A stretch of DNA of 64,000 nt, from positions 1 to 64,000 of the forward strand of contig NZ_JACJRQ010000039.1 in the NCBI RefSeq assembly GCF_014697355.1, written 5' to 3'. The notes below the pieces were generated by a model. The model had not been told where the DNA came from. It saw only the letters and a list, made by a program, of their open reading frames with translations, and did no database searches. The number at the start of each line of letters is the position of its first letter. Positions within the stretch are counted from its first letter, which is position 1. Positions 8,107 through 16,818 of this stretch are shown one piece after another. Made by a program: the position numbers and the translations under genes. This DNA is from Nostoc calcicola FACHB-3891 (lineage in GTDB: Bacteria > Cyanobacteriota > Cyanobacteriia > Cyanobacteriales > Nostocaceae).

Positions 8107-9198
8107 TCATAGTTTTATCATCGCCAATCTTTGACTAACCAACTCACCCGCTAAATGTATCGCTGCTTTCATACTCGTAGCATCAGCAATTCCCTTACCT
8201 GCAATATCAAATGCTGTTCCATGATCGGGTGAAGTCCGCACAAAAGGAAGACCAATAGAAGTATTAACTGCTCGATCGAACGCCATCAACTTCACAGGAA
8301 TTAAGCCTTGGTCGTGGTAAAGTGCCAGGTAAGCATCAGCTGGATTTTGAATCCGAGAATTGCCGTACCAAGCTTGACCAGGCTTAACCCACATAGTATC
8401 CGGGGGTATCGGTCCATCTAGTTGCAATTGTGGTCTATTTTGCCGCTCTTGCTCCAACCAAGGAATTAACCAATCTTGTTCTTCACGTCCTAATTGTCCC
8501 TGTTCCCCACTGTGAGGATTTAAACCTGCGATCGCAATTCTCCCTTTCTCTATCCCAAAGTCTTGCTTTAAACACTCCACCAGCAAATCCAGTTTCTCTG
8601 TCAACAACTCCGGTGTCAATGTATGGGATACTTGACAAAGAGGAATATGTGTGGTAGCAAGTAAAGCTCGGAGTGTCCAATTAGTATGGGGCGATCGCGC
8701 TACAAATAACATCCCAAACCGCTGAACACCAGACTTTTCTGCCAGCAATTCCGTTTGCCCTGGATAATTATACCCTGCGGCTTTCCAAGCAGATTTAGCG
8801 ATGGGTCCAGTGACAATACCATCAAATTTACCAGCCAGTGTTTCGGCGATCGCATATTCCATATAGGCAAAACTAGCCGCCCCACTGGCTGCATTACCGA
8901 CTCCTGGAATAATTTGACTTTTAATTTCTGCCTTCAATTCCACATCAATTACTGGAAACCGCTCTGGATTTGCCAACGGTGCTAAATTTTCAGCTAAATT
9001 CAGTTCTTCATAAGTCTGTGTCAGCAAATCACGGTTACCCACCACAGTAACGTCATATTTTTTACTAATTTCCGGCTCTACTAAAGCTTTCAAAATCACC
9101 TCTGGGCCAATTCCCGCCGGATCTCCCACCGTCAGCGCCAAACGCGGACGATTTCCTTTGCCAAAATCGACTAAATTCTCTTGATTATTGTGATACAT
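8107..9198 (-). CDS. pdxA: 4-hydroxythreonine-4-phosphate dehydrogenase PdxA
   Basis: An NAD-dependent dehydrogenase of 363 residues in the DXP-dependent pyridoxal phosphate pathway. It oxidises 4-phosphohydroxy-threonine, which then decarboxylates. Family landmarks are [13 protein letters not shown] near residue 24, the metal-binding His regions (TTHIPL), [10 protein letters not shown] and [11 protein letters not shown], followed by [14 protein letters not shown]. Length is slightly above the usual 330 because of an N-terminal extension of about 17 residues ([17 protein letters not shown]) and a short insert near [10 protein letters not shown]. It is a monocistronic housekeeping gene. Confidence 0.96.
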   Translation of the reverse strand: MYHNNQENLVDFGKGNRPRLALTVGDPAGIGPEVILKALVEPEISKKYDVTVVGNRDLLTQTYEELNLAENLAPLANPERFPVIDVELKAEIKSQIIPGVGNAASGAASFAYMEYAIAETLAGKFDGIVTGPIAKSAWKAAGYNYPGQTELLAEKSGVQRFGMLFVARSPHTNWTLRALLATTHIPLCQVSHTLTPELLTEKLDLLVECLKQDFGIEKGRIAIAGLNPHSGEQGQLGREEQDWLIPWLEQERQNRPQLQLDGPIPPDTMWVKPGQAWYGNSRIQNPADAYLALYHDQGLIPVKLMAFDRAVNTSIGLPFVRTSPDHGTAFDIAGKGIADATSMKAAIHLAGELVSQRLAMIKL

Positions 9199-9411
9199 AA
9201 AATTTTCTCATAATTATATTTTCCCCTGCCACCAGAACTCCCTCATCCCCCTCATCCCCTTCCACAGTAGAGATTGCCTCCAAAACCAATAGGGATTACC
9301 TGCTAAACTAGTTTAGAATTATTTACACAGGTCTAATGCCACAGCAACTATTGAATAGCTTCTGGCAGACCTAGTTTCAACAAACTAATTTGCATAAGGA
9401 GAATCACACCA

Positions 9412-9516
9412 ATGGGCGCCGAAATTTTGAATGCAGCTCTATTGTCCTTCAGTTTAATCTTCGTCGGCTGGGGCTTAGGCGCATTACTACTGAAAATTCA
9501 AGGCGGAGAAGAATAG
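9412..9516 (+). CDS. petM: Cytochrome b6f complex subunit PetM
   Basis: A 34-residue single-helix protein beginning [15 protein letters not shown] and ending KIQGGEE. This is the PetM (subunit VII) sequence type of the cytochrome b6f complex in the thylakoid membrane. An AAGGAGAA ribosome-binding site lies about 10 nt before the ATG. It stands just upstream of the ycf39-like gene on the same strand, so two photosynthesis-related genes are adjacent. Confidence 0.96.
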   Translation: MGAEILNAALLSFSLIFVGWGLGALLLKIQGGEE

Positions 9517-9754
9517 AGGTAGAGACGCGATTCATCGCGTCTATTAGGAGCTAGGAATTACTATCATCTCCCCCACTCCCCACTCCCTTTTTCACCGCTA
9601 ACTCAGAAAAAAGCTTGTCTGCTAACCGGACAGCAACTTTCACGCGAGCTTCCCCAATTCAATTGATTTTCTGAAAAAAATGTAAACTTTTGTTTGCATT
9701 AGGTTATTCTGATAAGATTCTTTTCATAAAACATTAAGATATATTACAACCCTC

Positions 9755-10753
9755 ATGACATTATTAATCGTCGGTGCCACTGGCACCTTAGGAAGACAAG
9801 TGGCTCGTCGTGCTATCGATGAGGGATATAAAGTACGCTGTCTTGTCCGCAGCACTAAAAAAGCAGCTTTTCTCAAAGAATGGGGTGCGGAGCTTGTATC
9901 GGGAAGTTTGCGTTACCCAGACACCATAGCAGAAGCATTAGAAGGAGTAACCCAAGTAATTGATGCCTCAACATCTCGCCCTACAGATTCACAAAGTATC
10001 AAACAAGTGGACTGGGACGGTAAAGTAGCATTAATTCAAGCCGCAAAGGCAGCAGGTGTAGAGCGTTTTATCTTCTTCTCGATTTTAGATGCCGATAAAT
10101 ACCCAGAAGTGCCGCTGATGGAAATTAAGCGGTGTACAGAACTCTTCTTGATTGAATCTGGCTTGAATTACACCATCTTGCGGTTAGCTGGCTTTATGCA
10201 AGGGTTAATCGGTCAATACGGGATTCCCATTTTGGAAGCACAGCCAGTTTGGGTAACTGGTCAATCTTCTCCAATTGCCTACATGGACACCCAGGACGTT
10301 GCTAAATTTGCTATCCGCGCCTTGAGTGTACCAGAAACAGAAAACCAAGCTTTTCCTGTAGTAGGTACTCGTGCATGGAGTGCAGAAGAAATCATTAGCC
10401 TGTGCGAACGCTTATCTGGAAAAGAAGCCAGAGTGACACGAATGCCAATAAACTTACTCCGTGCTGTGCGGGGCTTAATGCGCTTCTTCCAGTGGGGCTG
10501 GAACATCGCCGACAGATTGGCGTTTACAGAAGTCTTGGCTAGTGGTAAACAGTTAAATGGTTCAATGGATGAAGTTTACACAGTATTTGGCTTAGACCGA
10601 GAACAAACCACAACTCTAGAAAGCTATCTACAAGAGTACTTCAGCCGAATTATGAAGAAGCTTAAAGAGTTAGACTACGAAAAAAATAAAAACAAAAAGC
10701 AGAAATCTAAAAAAACTCCTTTTAAACAATCTTCAAAAGCCAATAGCCAATAG
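9755..10753 (+). CDS. ycf39: Ycf39-like NAD(P)-binding protein (photosystem II assembly)
   Basis: An atypical short-chain dehydrogenase of 332 residues (NmrA type). The dinucleotide-binding motif VGATGTLGRQVARRA starts near residue 5, with VRCLVRS and the active-site region around RFIFFSILDADKY, where the usual catalytic YxxxK is not obvious. This matches Ycf39/HCF244, which aids D1 synthesis and chlorophyll delivery in photosystem II assembly. The last 30 residues form a Lys-rich tail (KNKNKKQKSKKTP) that could be a basic membrane or RNA contact. The position next to petM supports the assignment. Confidence 0.87.
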   Translation: MTLLIVGATGTLGRQVARRAIDEGYKVRCLVRSTKKAAFLKEWGAELVSGSLRYPDTIAEALEGVTQVIDASTSRPTDSQSIKQVDWDGKVALIQAAKAAGVERFIFFSILDADKYPEVPLMEIKRCTELFLIESGLNYTILRLAGFMQGLIGQYGIPILEAQPVWVTGQSSPIAYMDTQDVAKFAIRALSVPETENQAFPVVGTRAWSAEEIISLCERLSGKEARVTRMPINLLRAVRGLMRFFQWGWNIADRLAFTEVLASGKQLNGSMDEVYTVFGLDREQTTTLESYLQEYFSRIMKKLKELDYEKNKNKKQKSKKTPFKQSSKANSQ

Positions 10754-10918
10754 CCGTTAGACTGCTGAATCCAGGCATTTGACTGTGAACTAAACAGTGC
10801 TGACCACTTGCGGTACAGCCCTACCTTTTGCCGGATTTAGCTAAATTAATGACTACATGGTCAAAAATGTGTAACGATTACATAATACAGAGCATTGCCT
10901 AAACTTGGATATTTGAGT

Positions 10919-11836
10919 GTGCCGAAAGCAGGCATTATCTACAATGACGTAAAACCGATAGCGGGTCGTGTCGCTATCGAGTTAAAAGACAAGCTAACCG
11001 CTGCCGGTTGGCATGTTTGTGTCACATCGAGTATCGGTGGCATATTGGGCTACTCTAACCCTGAGAGTCCTGTGTGCCACACCCCCTTAGACGGTCTGAC
11101 CCCGCCTGGTTTTGACTCAGATATGAAATTTGCAGTGGTGTTAGGAGGAGATGGCACTGTTTTAGCAGCATCTCGTCAGGTAGCACCCTGTGGTATCCCA
11201 CTGTTAACAGTGAATACCGGCCATATGGGATTTTTGACGGAAACTTTCCTCAATCAATTGCCCCAAGCAGTAGAACAGGCGATGGCGGGTGAGTATGAAA
11301 TTGAAGAACGAGCCATGCTCACCGTCAAAGTGTTTCGCGGGGATTCAGTACTGTGGGAAGCTCTCTGCTTAAATGAAATGGTGCTGCATCGGGAACCTTT
11401 GACCTCTATGTGCCATTTTGAAATTGCCATAGGGCGTCATGCGCCAGTAGATATTGCAGCCGATGGTGTGATTGTTTCTACACCGACTGGTTCTACAGCT
11501 TATTCATTAAGTGCTGGCGGCCCAGTAGTGACTCCTGGCGTACCTGCTCTACAGCTAGTGCCCATTTGCCCACATTCCCTAGCTTCTAGAGCATTGGTTT
11601 TTCCAGACACAGAATCGGTCAACATCTACCCAGTCAATATTCCTCGGTTGGTGATGGTGGTGGACGGAAATGGGGGGTGTTATGTACTACCAGAAGATCG
11701 AGTATATATAGAGCGATCGCAATATAGTGTCCGATTTATTCGCCTGCAACCGCCAGAGTTTTTCCGAATTTTGCGAGAAAAATTAGGTTGGGGCTTGCCA
11801 CATATCGCCAAACCAACTTCTGTAGAATTACCATAA
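10919..11836 (+). CDS. nadK: NAD kinase
   Basis: An ATP-NAD kinase of about 305 residues that makes NADP. It has the GGDGT motif ([13 protein letters not shown]), [10 protein letters not shown], the conserved second motif [21 protein letters not shown], and SRALVFPD. The start is taken as GTG at 10919 ([16 protein letters not shown]), although the frame is open to a TTG at 10895. Cyanobacteria typically have two NAD kinases; this is the longer type with the extra N-terminal segment [15 protein letters not shown]. It is followed by a tandem heptad repeat and then nblR. Confidence 0.96.
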   Translation: MPKAGIIYNDVKPIAGRVAIELKDKLTAAGWHVCVTSSIGGILGYSNPESPVCHTPLDGLTPPGFDSDMKFAVVLGGDGTVLAASRQVAPCGIPLLTVNTGHMGFLTETFLNQLPQAVEQAMAGEYEIEERAMLTVKVFRGDSVLWEALCLNEMVLHREPLTSMCHFEIAIGRHAPVDIAADGVIVSTPTGSTAYSLSAGGPVVTPGVPALQLVPICPHSLASRALVFPDTESVNIYPVNIPRLVMVVDGNGGCYVLPEDRVYIERSQYSVRFIRLQPPEFFRILREKLGWGLPHIAKPTSVELP

Positions 11837-11844
11837 TCATGGAG

Positions 11845-11893
11845 CGTTGGGTATTGGGCATTGGGCATTGGGCGTTGGGCATTGGGCATTGGG
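11845..11893. repeat. Heptad repeat, 7 copies of (C/T)(A/G)TTGGG
   Basis: Seven contiguous 7-bp units of the CATTGGG type, followed by related Cys/Thr-codon-like runs (CCCATCTC, CCATGCC) up to about 11990. They fill the gap between nadK and nblR. Frames read through it are artefacts of the repeat. Confidence 0.9.
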
Positions 11894-12006
11894 AGTGCTG
11901 AGTGAGGAGTTATTATTCTCCCCATCTCCCTCATCTCCCCCATCTCCCTCATCTTCCATGCCCCATGCCCCATGCTCCATGCCCCATGCCCATATCTTAA
12001 ATTCTT

Positions 12007-12693
12007 ATGACAGTTGCTCAAAATCCCTGTGTTTTGGTGATTGAAACCGATGATAACTTAGCAAATCAGCTTGCTTGCGATTTGCAAGAAGCCGGCTATG
12101 AATCAATTTTGGCTCATGATGCGACTAGTGGGTTGCTACACTGCCGCGATCGCCAGCCTGCTTTAATTGTTTTAGACCGGATGCTAGCAGGAGAATCAGG
12201 ACTCTCATTGTGCAAAAATCTCAGAAGCACTGGTATGCGATCGCCTGTATTGATTTTAATGGCAAGGGATACAGTTGACGATCGCGTAGCTTGTCTAGAA
12301 GCTGGAGCTGATGATTACATCCTCAAGCCTTACCGTTCAGAAGACTTTTTGAAGTTAATTCGCCTCTACTTAAAACCCGATGTAGATACCACAGAGCAAT
12401 TACGCTTTGGGGATCTAATTTTAGACATAGCAACTCGCCGTGCAATACACAACGGACGGGCAATTGACTTGACGATGAAGGAATTTGAGCTATTAAAATT
12501 CTTAATGGAACATCCCCGTGAAGTGTTAACCCGCGAACAAATTCTAGAAAATGTTTGGGGTTACGACTTTCTGGGTGAATCAAATGTCATTGAAGTATAC
12601 ATTCGCTACTTGCGCCTGAAAATCGAAGATGAAGGTCAAAAGCGCCTCATACAAACAGTGCGCGGCGTCGGATACGTTTTGAGAGAATCCTAG
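12007..12693 (+). CDS. nblR: OmpR-family response regulator, probably NblR
   Basis: A protein of 228 residues: receiver domain (1-120) plus OmpR-type winged helix (130-226; LTMKEFELLKFLMEHPREVLTREQILENVWG and RGVGYVLRE). The phosphoacceptor region is VLDRMLAGESGL and the conserved Lys lies in YILKPY. The switch Thr/Ser of normal receivers is replaced by Met (VLILMARD). NblR, which activates nblA and phycobilisome breakdown under starvation, is described as a non-canonical receiver, and the overall sequence resembles it. An nblA gene lies 14 kb away. The OmpR family is certain; the NblR identity is probable. Confidence 0.72.
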   Translation: MTVAQNPCVLVIETDDNLANQLACDLQEAGYESILAHDATSGLLHCRDRQPALIVLDRMLAGESGLSLCKNLRSTGMRSPVLILMARDTVDDRVACLEAGADDYILKPYRSEDFLKLIRLYLKPDVDTTEQLRFGDLILDIATRRAIHNGRAIDLTMKEFELLKFLMEHPREVLTREQILENVWGYDFLGESNVIEVYIRYLRLKIEDEGQKRLIQTVRGVGYVLRES

Positions 12694-12829
12694 TACTTAC
12701 TTTTATTGGTGCTAATTCATGAGTCTGTAGGGACGTTTCATCAAAAGTCTCTAGAATATAGTCTATTTAAATCCAAATTGCTGTAAATTCTGTAAAATTG
12801 AAATCTAAATTACAGAATCAAAAAACCAT

Positions 12830-13336
12830 ATGACTCGTTGGCTAAGCTTGCTCTCGATATTGCTCGGTATTTTGCTGATGGGTTGTTCTATGCCAACAAC
12901 AGCTATACCTTCGTCCCCGACATCTGCTTCTGAAACTCCAGCACCAGAAAATTCAGGTCAAAAACTACCGATTTCTGCTAAAGTCATTGTTCCCAATGGC
13001 ACAACAATTCAGCTAGAAGTGGCAAAAACGCCACAACAGCAAGCAATGGGTTTGATGTATCGACCAGCTTTGCCAGATGACCGAGGAATGCTATTTCCAT
13101 TCCCTTCAGCGCAACCGGTCAGTTTCTGGATGAAGAATGTACCTGTGGCCTTAGATATGGTATTTCTACAGAATGGTGTAGTTAAATATATTCAAGCAGC
13201 TGCACCCCCTTGTGCTAATGAGCCTTGTCCTACTTATGGCCCGAGTACACTAATTGACAAAGTGATTGAACTTCGGTCTGGACGAGCTGCCGAGTTAAAT
13301 TTAAAAGTCGGCGATACTCTCAAAATTGAGTTTTGA
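12830..13336 (+). CDS. DUF192 lipoprotein
   Basis: A protein of 168 residues. The signal peptide ends in a lipobox (ILLMGC, Cys near residue 19), followed by a Pro/Ser/Thr-rich linker and the DUF192 domain from about residue 50. Its motifs are TPQQQAMGLMYRP, RGMLFPFP, SFWMKNVPVALDMVFL and VIELRSGRA. DUF192 is a small beta-barrel of unknown function found in many bacteria. It is predicted to be anchored on the outer face of a membrane. It is a single gene between nblR and a long non-coding stretch. Confidence 0.9.
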   Translation: MTRWLSLLSILLGILLMGCSMPTTAIPSSPTSASETPAPENSGQKLPISAKVIVPNGTTIQLEVAKTPQQQAMGLMYRPALPDDRGMLFPFPSAQPVSFWMKNVPVALDMVFLQNGVVKYIQAAAPPCANEPCPTYGPSTLIDKVIELRSGRAAELNLKVGDTLKIEF

Positions 13337-13852
13337 GGCTCTAGTGCTTTCTTTAGAGCTAAAGGTATCAAAATTTATGTTTTTTTTGTAAAAAACGTCA
13401 CTTTATGTGGTAAAACAGTCAGTTGTGAGGCTACTATTTAAAAACTGTGGTAATAATGTAAAGTCCTACGGTCTTCAAGCTGAAATCGCAGTTTTAAGCT
13501 TTGGTCGCAAAAATATTCCCTTAGGCGTAAGTGTAAATAGTCGCCCATAGGTGAGTATAGGCTATGGAATCTTCGTTACTACATGTGTAATAAACTAAAG
13601 CACAGAAGTAAACAAGATGGAGTCAATTTAAATAGGTAATAATACTGCTTGAAATTCGAGCAGATGATTCGTAGAAAAATTTTTATTTCCTAGACTCTCT
13701 ATGAGAAGCCTGTTTTTAGGTAGACCAAGAAAACTGGGTCTAGGTCTATGGTTGATAACGGTACAGTGACAGATGAAATATTAGCTACTAGCTAGCAAGT
13801 AATGGTGAACTGATATATGACAATACACTCTGCACAAGGAGGTGAGATACAA
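13337..13852. other. Long leader/intergenic region upstream of the DUF2949 gene
   Basis: About 500 bp with no open frame. It contains several short inverted repeats (for example the gcttgaaattcgagc stem-loop near 13648). It could hold a long 5' leader or a regulatory RNA, but no known family is recognised. Confidence 0.4.
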
Positions 13853-14044
13853 ATGTCACCATCAAAATATTCTCGACTGATTCATTTTTTGCAAGAAGAT
13901 TTGGCAATTTCCACAGCTTCACTAGCGGTGGCGCTTCGTCATCGGGAGCAAGACCCAGGTCCTTTGCCAATGATTCTTTGGCAGTATGGCTTGATTACTC
14001 TGGAGCAGCTAGAGCAAATTTATGATTGGCTAGAGACGGCATAA
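13853..14044 (+). CDS. DUF2949 family small protein
   Basis: A protein of 63 residues starting MSPSKYSRLIHFLQEDLAIS, with GPLPMILWQYGLITLEQLEQIYDWLE at the end. This matches the small cyanobacterial DUF2949 family, of unknown function. The start is fixed by AAGGAGGTGA at 13836-13845, seven nt before the ATG. That is a full match to the anti-Shine-Dalgarno sequence and unusual in a cyanobacterium. The upstream ATG at 13817 would put the SD inside the gene and is rejected. Confidence 0.8.
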   Translation: MSPSKYSRLIHFLQEDLAISTASLAVALRHREQDPGPLPMILWQYGLITLEQLEQIYDWLETA

Positions 14045-14236
14045 TTAGGGAATTTAAAATTTAAAAGGAGGAAAGGCGATCGTGCTAGCTTGTTGGTTAT
14101 TAACTGGATGTAAATTAAAGTGAGGGTAGTTTATGAGTAGCTCATTCAAAAGAATTGAGGCATATCATATCCACTCTAACTTATCCAAAGGTTGATATAT
14201 GGGGAAATTGTCTCTAGCGGTTTTTACTCATTTACA

Positions 14237-14286
14237 TACAAATCAAAAGAGCGAGTTGATGATTCTACTCGCTCTTTTGATTTGTA
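14237..14286 (+). terminator. 20-bp perfect hairpin
   Basis: The arms at 14237-14256 and 14267-14286 pair perfectly over 20 bp around a 10-nt loop. The core arm reads AAAAGAGCGAGT, so the 3' arm ends in ACTCGCTCTTTT. It probably terminates the DUF2949 transcript. Confidence 0.7.
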
Positions 14287-14309
14287 CTTTGTTAGTTAAC
14301 AATAACCAA

Positions 14310-14466
14310 TAGACCTCTTGCAAAAGTGCTTTTTGCACTCTTGTGGGAAAAGGGACTCATCTTTATTGGAGAAAAGGAAAATACCAAATCTTTCCCGCTT
14401 TCCCCCGCCCCTTATCCCCAGAGGGGACCCCACCTTCCCCTTTTCCCGACTTATGCAAGAAGTCTA
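14310..14466. mobile_element. MITE-like element with TA-flanked inverted ends
   Basis: The left end TAGACCTCTTGCAAAAGT and the reverse complement of the right end, TAGACTTCTTGCATAAGT, match at 16 of 18 positions. The 157-bp interior has no gene and includes poly-pyrimidine runs. The same ends border the element at 43406-43496. TA at each edge suggests an IS630/Tc1-mariner-type target duplication. Confidence 0.55.
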
Positions 14467-14491
14467 ATGACCAATGACTAATAACTAATGA

Positions 14492-15643
14492 CTATTCTGT
14501 AAACACTTTAGCTGCTGCTGCGACACCACCTCCAGGGGCGAAGTCTTCATAGCCAAGTTCTCTTAAGGTAACTTCTAAGGATGCTATGCAGCTAAGGATA
14601 TCGCGATCGCTCACAAAACCCAAGTGACCAATGCGGAAAATTTTATTGCTCAGATGGTCTTGACCCCCTGCTAAAGCAATATCAAAGCGCTTTTTCATCA
14701 ACGATCGAATCTTATCCGATTCAATTCCCTGTGGCGCTACAGATGTAATTGCAGGACTAGCGTCACTATCCGCTGCAAACAACGGTAAGTTCAATCCTTT
14801 GATGGCGGCGCGGGTAGCATTTTTCAGCCGTTCGTGCCTAGTAAATATTGACTCTAAGCCCTCTTCTTTCATGATTCGTAACGTGGTGTGCAGCGCTACG
14901 ATCATGTTTACAGGAGGAGTAAATGGGGTTGTATTTTTGGCTGCCGATTTGCGATATTTGCCTAAATCCAGGTAATATTTTGGTAATTTTGCGGTTTTAT
15001 AAGCTTCCCAAGCTTTGGGGCTAACAGAGACAAAACCCAATCCTGGTGGGATCATATAACCTTTTTGGGAACCAGAGGCGACTACATCTAAGCCCCAAGC
15101 ATCCACGGGTAAATTGAACGCACCCAAGCTAGTCACAGCATCAACGATAATTAAAGCTTCACCGTGTTCTTTGACGTGGCGGTTGATGGTTTCTAGGTCA
15201 TTTAGCACACCCGTCGAGGTTTCGCTGTGGGTGATGATGACAGCCTTGATTTCCTTTTGGGTATCTGCTTGGAGTTTTTGGGCAAATACTTCTGGATCTA
15301 AAGGTTTTCCCCATTCAACCTTAACTTCTTCTACATTCAAACCGTAGGCTTGAGCGACTTCTACCCAACGTTCGCCAAATTTGCCGTTAGAACCAACTAA
15401 AATGCGATCGCCTGGAGACAGAAAATTAATTATGCCAGCTTCTACAGCACCCGTACCACTGACATTCAGCATCAGCACGTCACTTTGAGTTTGGTGCAGC
15501 CACTTGAGGTTTTCCGTCACCTCTGCCAAGATGTTGCTAAATTCACTAGTCCGGTGTCCAATCGGATGCTTGGCTAATGCCAGTAAGGCAGCTTCTGGCA
15601 CTGGGGTTGGACCAGGAATCATCAGCATCAGCTTATCGTTCAT
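14492..15643 (-). CDS. Class V aminotransferase (alanine/serine-glyoxylate aminotransferase type)
   Basis: A PLP enzyme of 383 residues. It opens MIPGPTPVPEAALLALAKHPIGHRT, followed by the PLP-binding region LNVSGTGAVEAG, VDAVTSLGAF, and the Schiff-base Lys in VASGSQKGYMIPPG near residue 195. The C-terminal domain contains HERLKNATRAAIKGL and FRIGHLGFV. This is the family of alanine- or serine-glyoxylate aminotransferases in photorespiration, historically also annotated as the 'soluble hydrogenase 42 kDa subunit' in cyanobacteria. The exact amino donor cannot be told. Confidence 0.92.
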   Translation of the reverse strand: MNDKLMLMIPGPTPVPEAALLALAKHPIGHRTSEFSNILAEVTENLKWLHQTQSDVLMLNVSGTGAVEAGIINFLSPGDRILVGSNGKFGERWVEVAQAYGLNVEEVKVEWGKPLDPEVFAQKLQADTQKEIKAVIITHSETSTGVLNDLETINRHVKEHGEALIIVDAVTSLGAFNLPVDAWGLDVVASGSQKGYMIPPGLGFVSVSPKAWEAYKTAKLPKYYLDLGKYRKSAAKNTTPFTPPVNMIVALHTTLRIMKEEGLESIFTRHERLKNATRAAIKGLNLPLFAADSDASPAITSVAPQGIESDKIRSLMKKRFDIALAGGQDHLSNKIFRIGHLGFVSDRDILSCIASLEVTLRELGYEDFAPGGGVAAAAKVFTE

Positions 15644-16319
15644 GTGTCTATCCTAAAATCAAATAAAAGTCAAAATTGTCGGAACTTGGTTGAGTCTGGT
15701 AGCAAATTCTAGATATTTCTCTATAAATCACACTCAGTTCGCCACCAGTCTTGTTGTGTATTTTCCAAGTCTATAGTCAAAGTATCGTGGGAGTTAATCA
15801 ACGGTCAGCTTGACCTTTGCAATTTATTTATATGAGACTTTAACTTAGATAATACCTCTGTTCCAGGAGATTAATCTTACCATATACCTAGAACGTCGAT
15901 TCAGTATTCAGTGGGGATTAGGTACTGGGTACTGAATATTAGCAGTTACGGCTATTTTCAGGTAAATAGACTACACGGTAGGGGCACAGCAATGTTCCCT
16001 ACGACAGATGTGGTTCAAATATATGAAAACTGCTGTAAAAGAATTATTTCCGAGTCTTTAGTCCCCAGTCCCCAATCCTCATCCTCGATCGAGTTCCCTA
16101 CCGATCGTTTACAGTACATTTGCCGCAGAAGTTGAGGTATTTTATTTCCACTCGACCTGAAGCGATCGCCAAGAAATTATCAGTCTTTATACTATATTTA
16201 TAAATTTGCTACATTATTTCTTAGTATTTTTAGCTACTCTTCACAGTGAGTCATTTTTAACTAGTGTCAGTTGATAAACTGTCACTCACCAGAACCTTGG
16301 TTCGATCGCAGAAGAGATA
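15644..16319. other. Intergenic region, no gene supported
   Basis: No convincing frame; the 74-codon frame at 15911-16135 includes repeat-derived sequence (CCCCAGTCCCCAATCC). A hairpin AGTGTCAGTT-gata-AACTGTCACT (one T-T mismatch) lies around 16263-16287 and is enclosed by GTGAGT/ACTCAC. Confidence 0.4.
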
Positions 16320-16500
16320 TTCTTAGTTAGTGCAAGGAGTGATACCATTTCACCACATGTTTGTCACAAGTTATCCCCGCAATCCTCCTTCCTAAGGGGG
16401 TATTGCAGATTACAAATGTTGCATCAAACTAGTGAGTTGGTACAAAGTTATACGGGGAAGCGCTTGAGTGAGCAAAACTCTCTAGCGCTTTTTCGTTTCT
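16320..16500 (+). ncRNA. Candidate structured small RNA
   Basis: The outer complement TCCCCG (near 16374) and CGGGGA (near 16455) encloses the stem GCAAT-c-CTCCTT / GGGGGt-ATTGC, whose left arm and loop read CCTCCTTCC. A terminator-like element follows, with AAGCGCTT at 16457-16464 and AGCGCTTTTTC near 16484. There is no open frame and no adjacent gene on this strand. No Rfam family is recognised by eye. The call is inferred from base pairing plus the terminator. Confidence 0.35.
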
Positions 16501-16647
16501 AAATAAGACAGTAGAATTACTTACACAAAAACCTAAAAATTTTTTATCAAAAATCCATTACTGCACGATCTAAAATTATCATAAATTACGCAAAATATAA
16601 CGAAAGTAGCGGTAATTGACGTATTTGATTTTTGAAAAGATACGTAG

Positions 16648-16674
16648 GGTGCGTTAGCGACACCGTAACGCACC
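16648..16674. repeat. Palindromic dispersed repeat GGTGCGTTA...TAACGCACC
   Basis: The 9-bp arms at 16648-16656 and 16666-16674 are perfect complements around GCGACACCG. A diverged relative is at 118-146. The surrounding 16501-16818 has no gene. Confidence 0.75.
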
Positions 16675-16818
16675 AAAGCCTTAATTGCGGAGAATATTAA
16701 AAGAAGGTTTTACCAGACACGCAGTGCGATAAAAGTTGCCGACTCCATATTTTGAAACCCCTATTTTTAAAGCATGGGGAACCCTAAGACCCCTTTCCCC
16801 CTTTCCCCTTCCCCTTCT

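Noticed and set aside
11680-12044. Open frames on both strands (11680-12021 minus, 11847-12044 plus)
   Set aside because: Their residues are translations of the CATTGGG and CCCCATG tandem repeats and overlap nadK or nblR.
15911-16135. 74-codon plus-strand frame
   Set aside because: It includes repeat-derived SPQSSSS sequence, has no RBS and no family resemblance.
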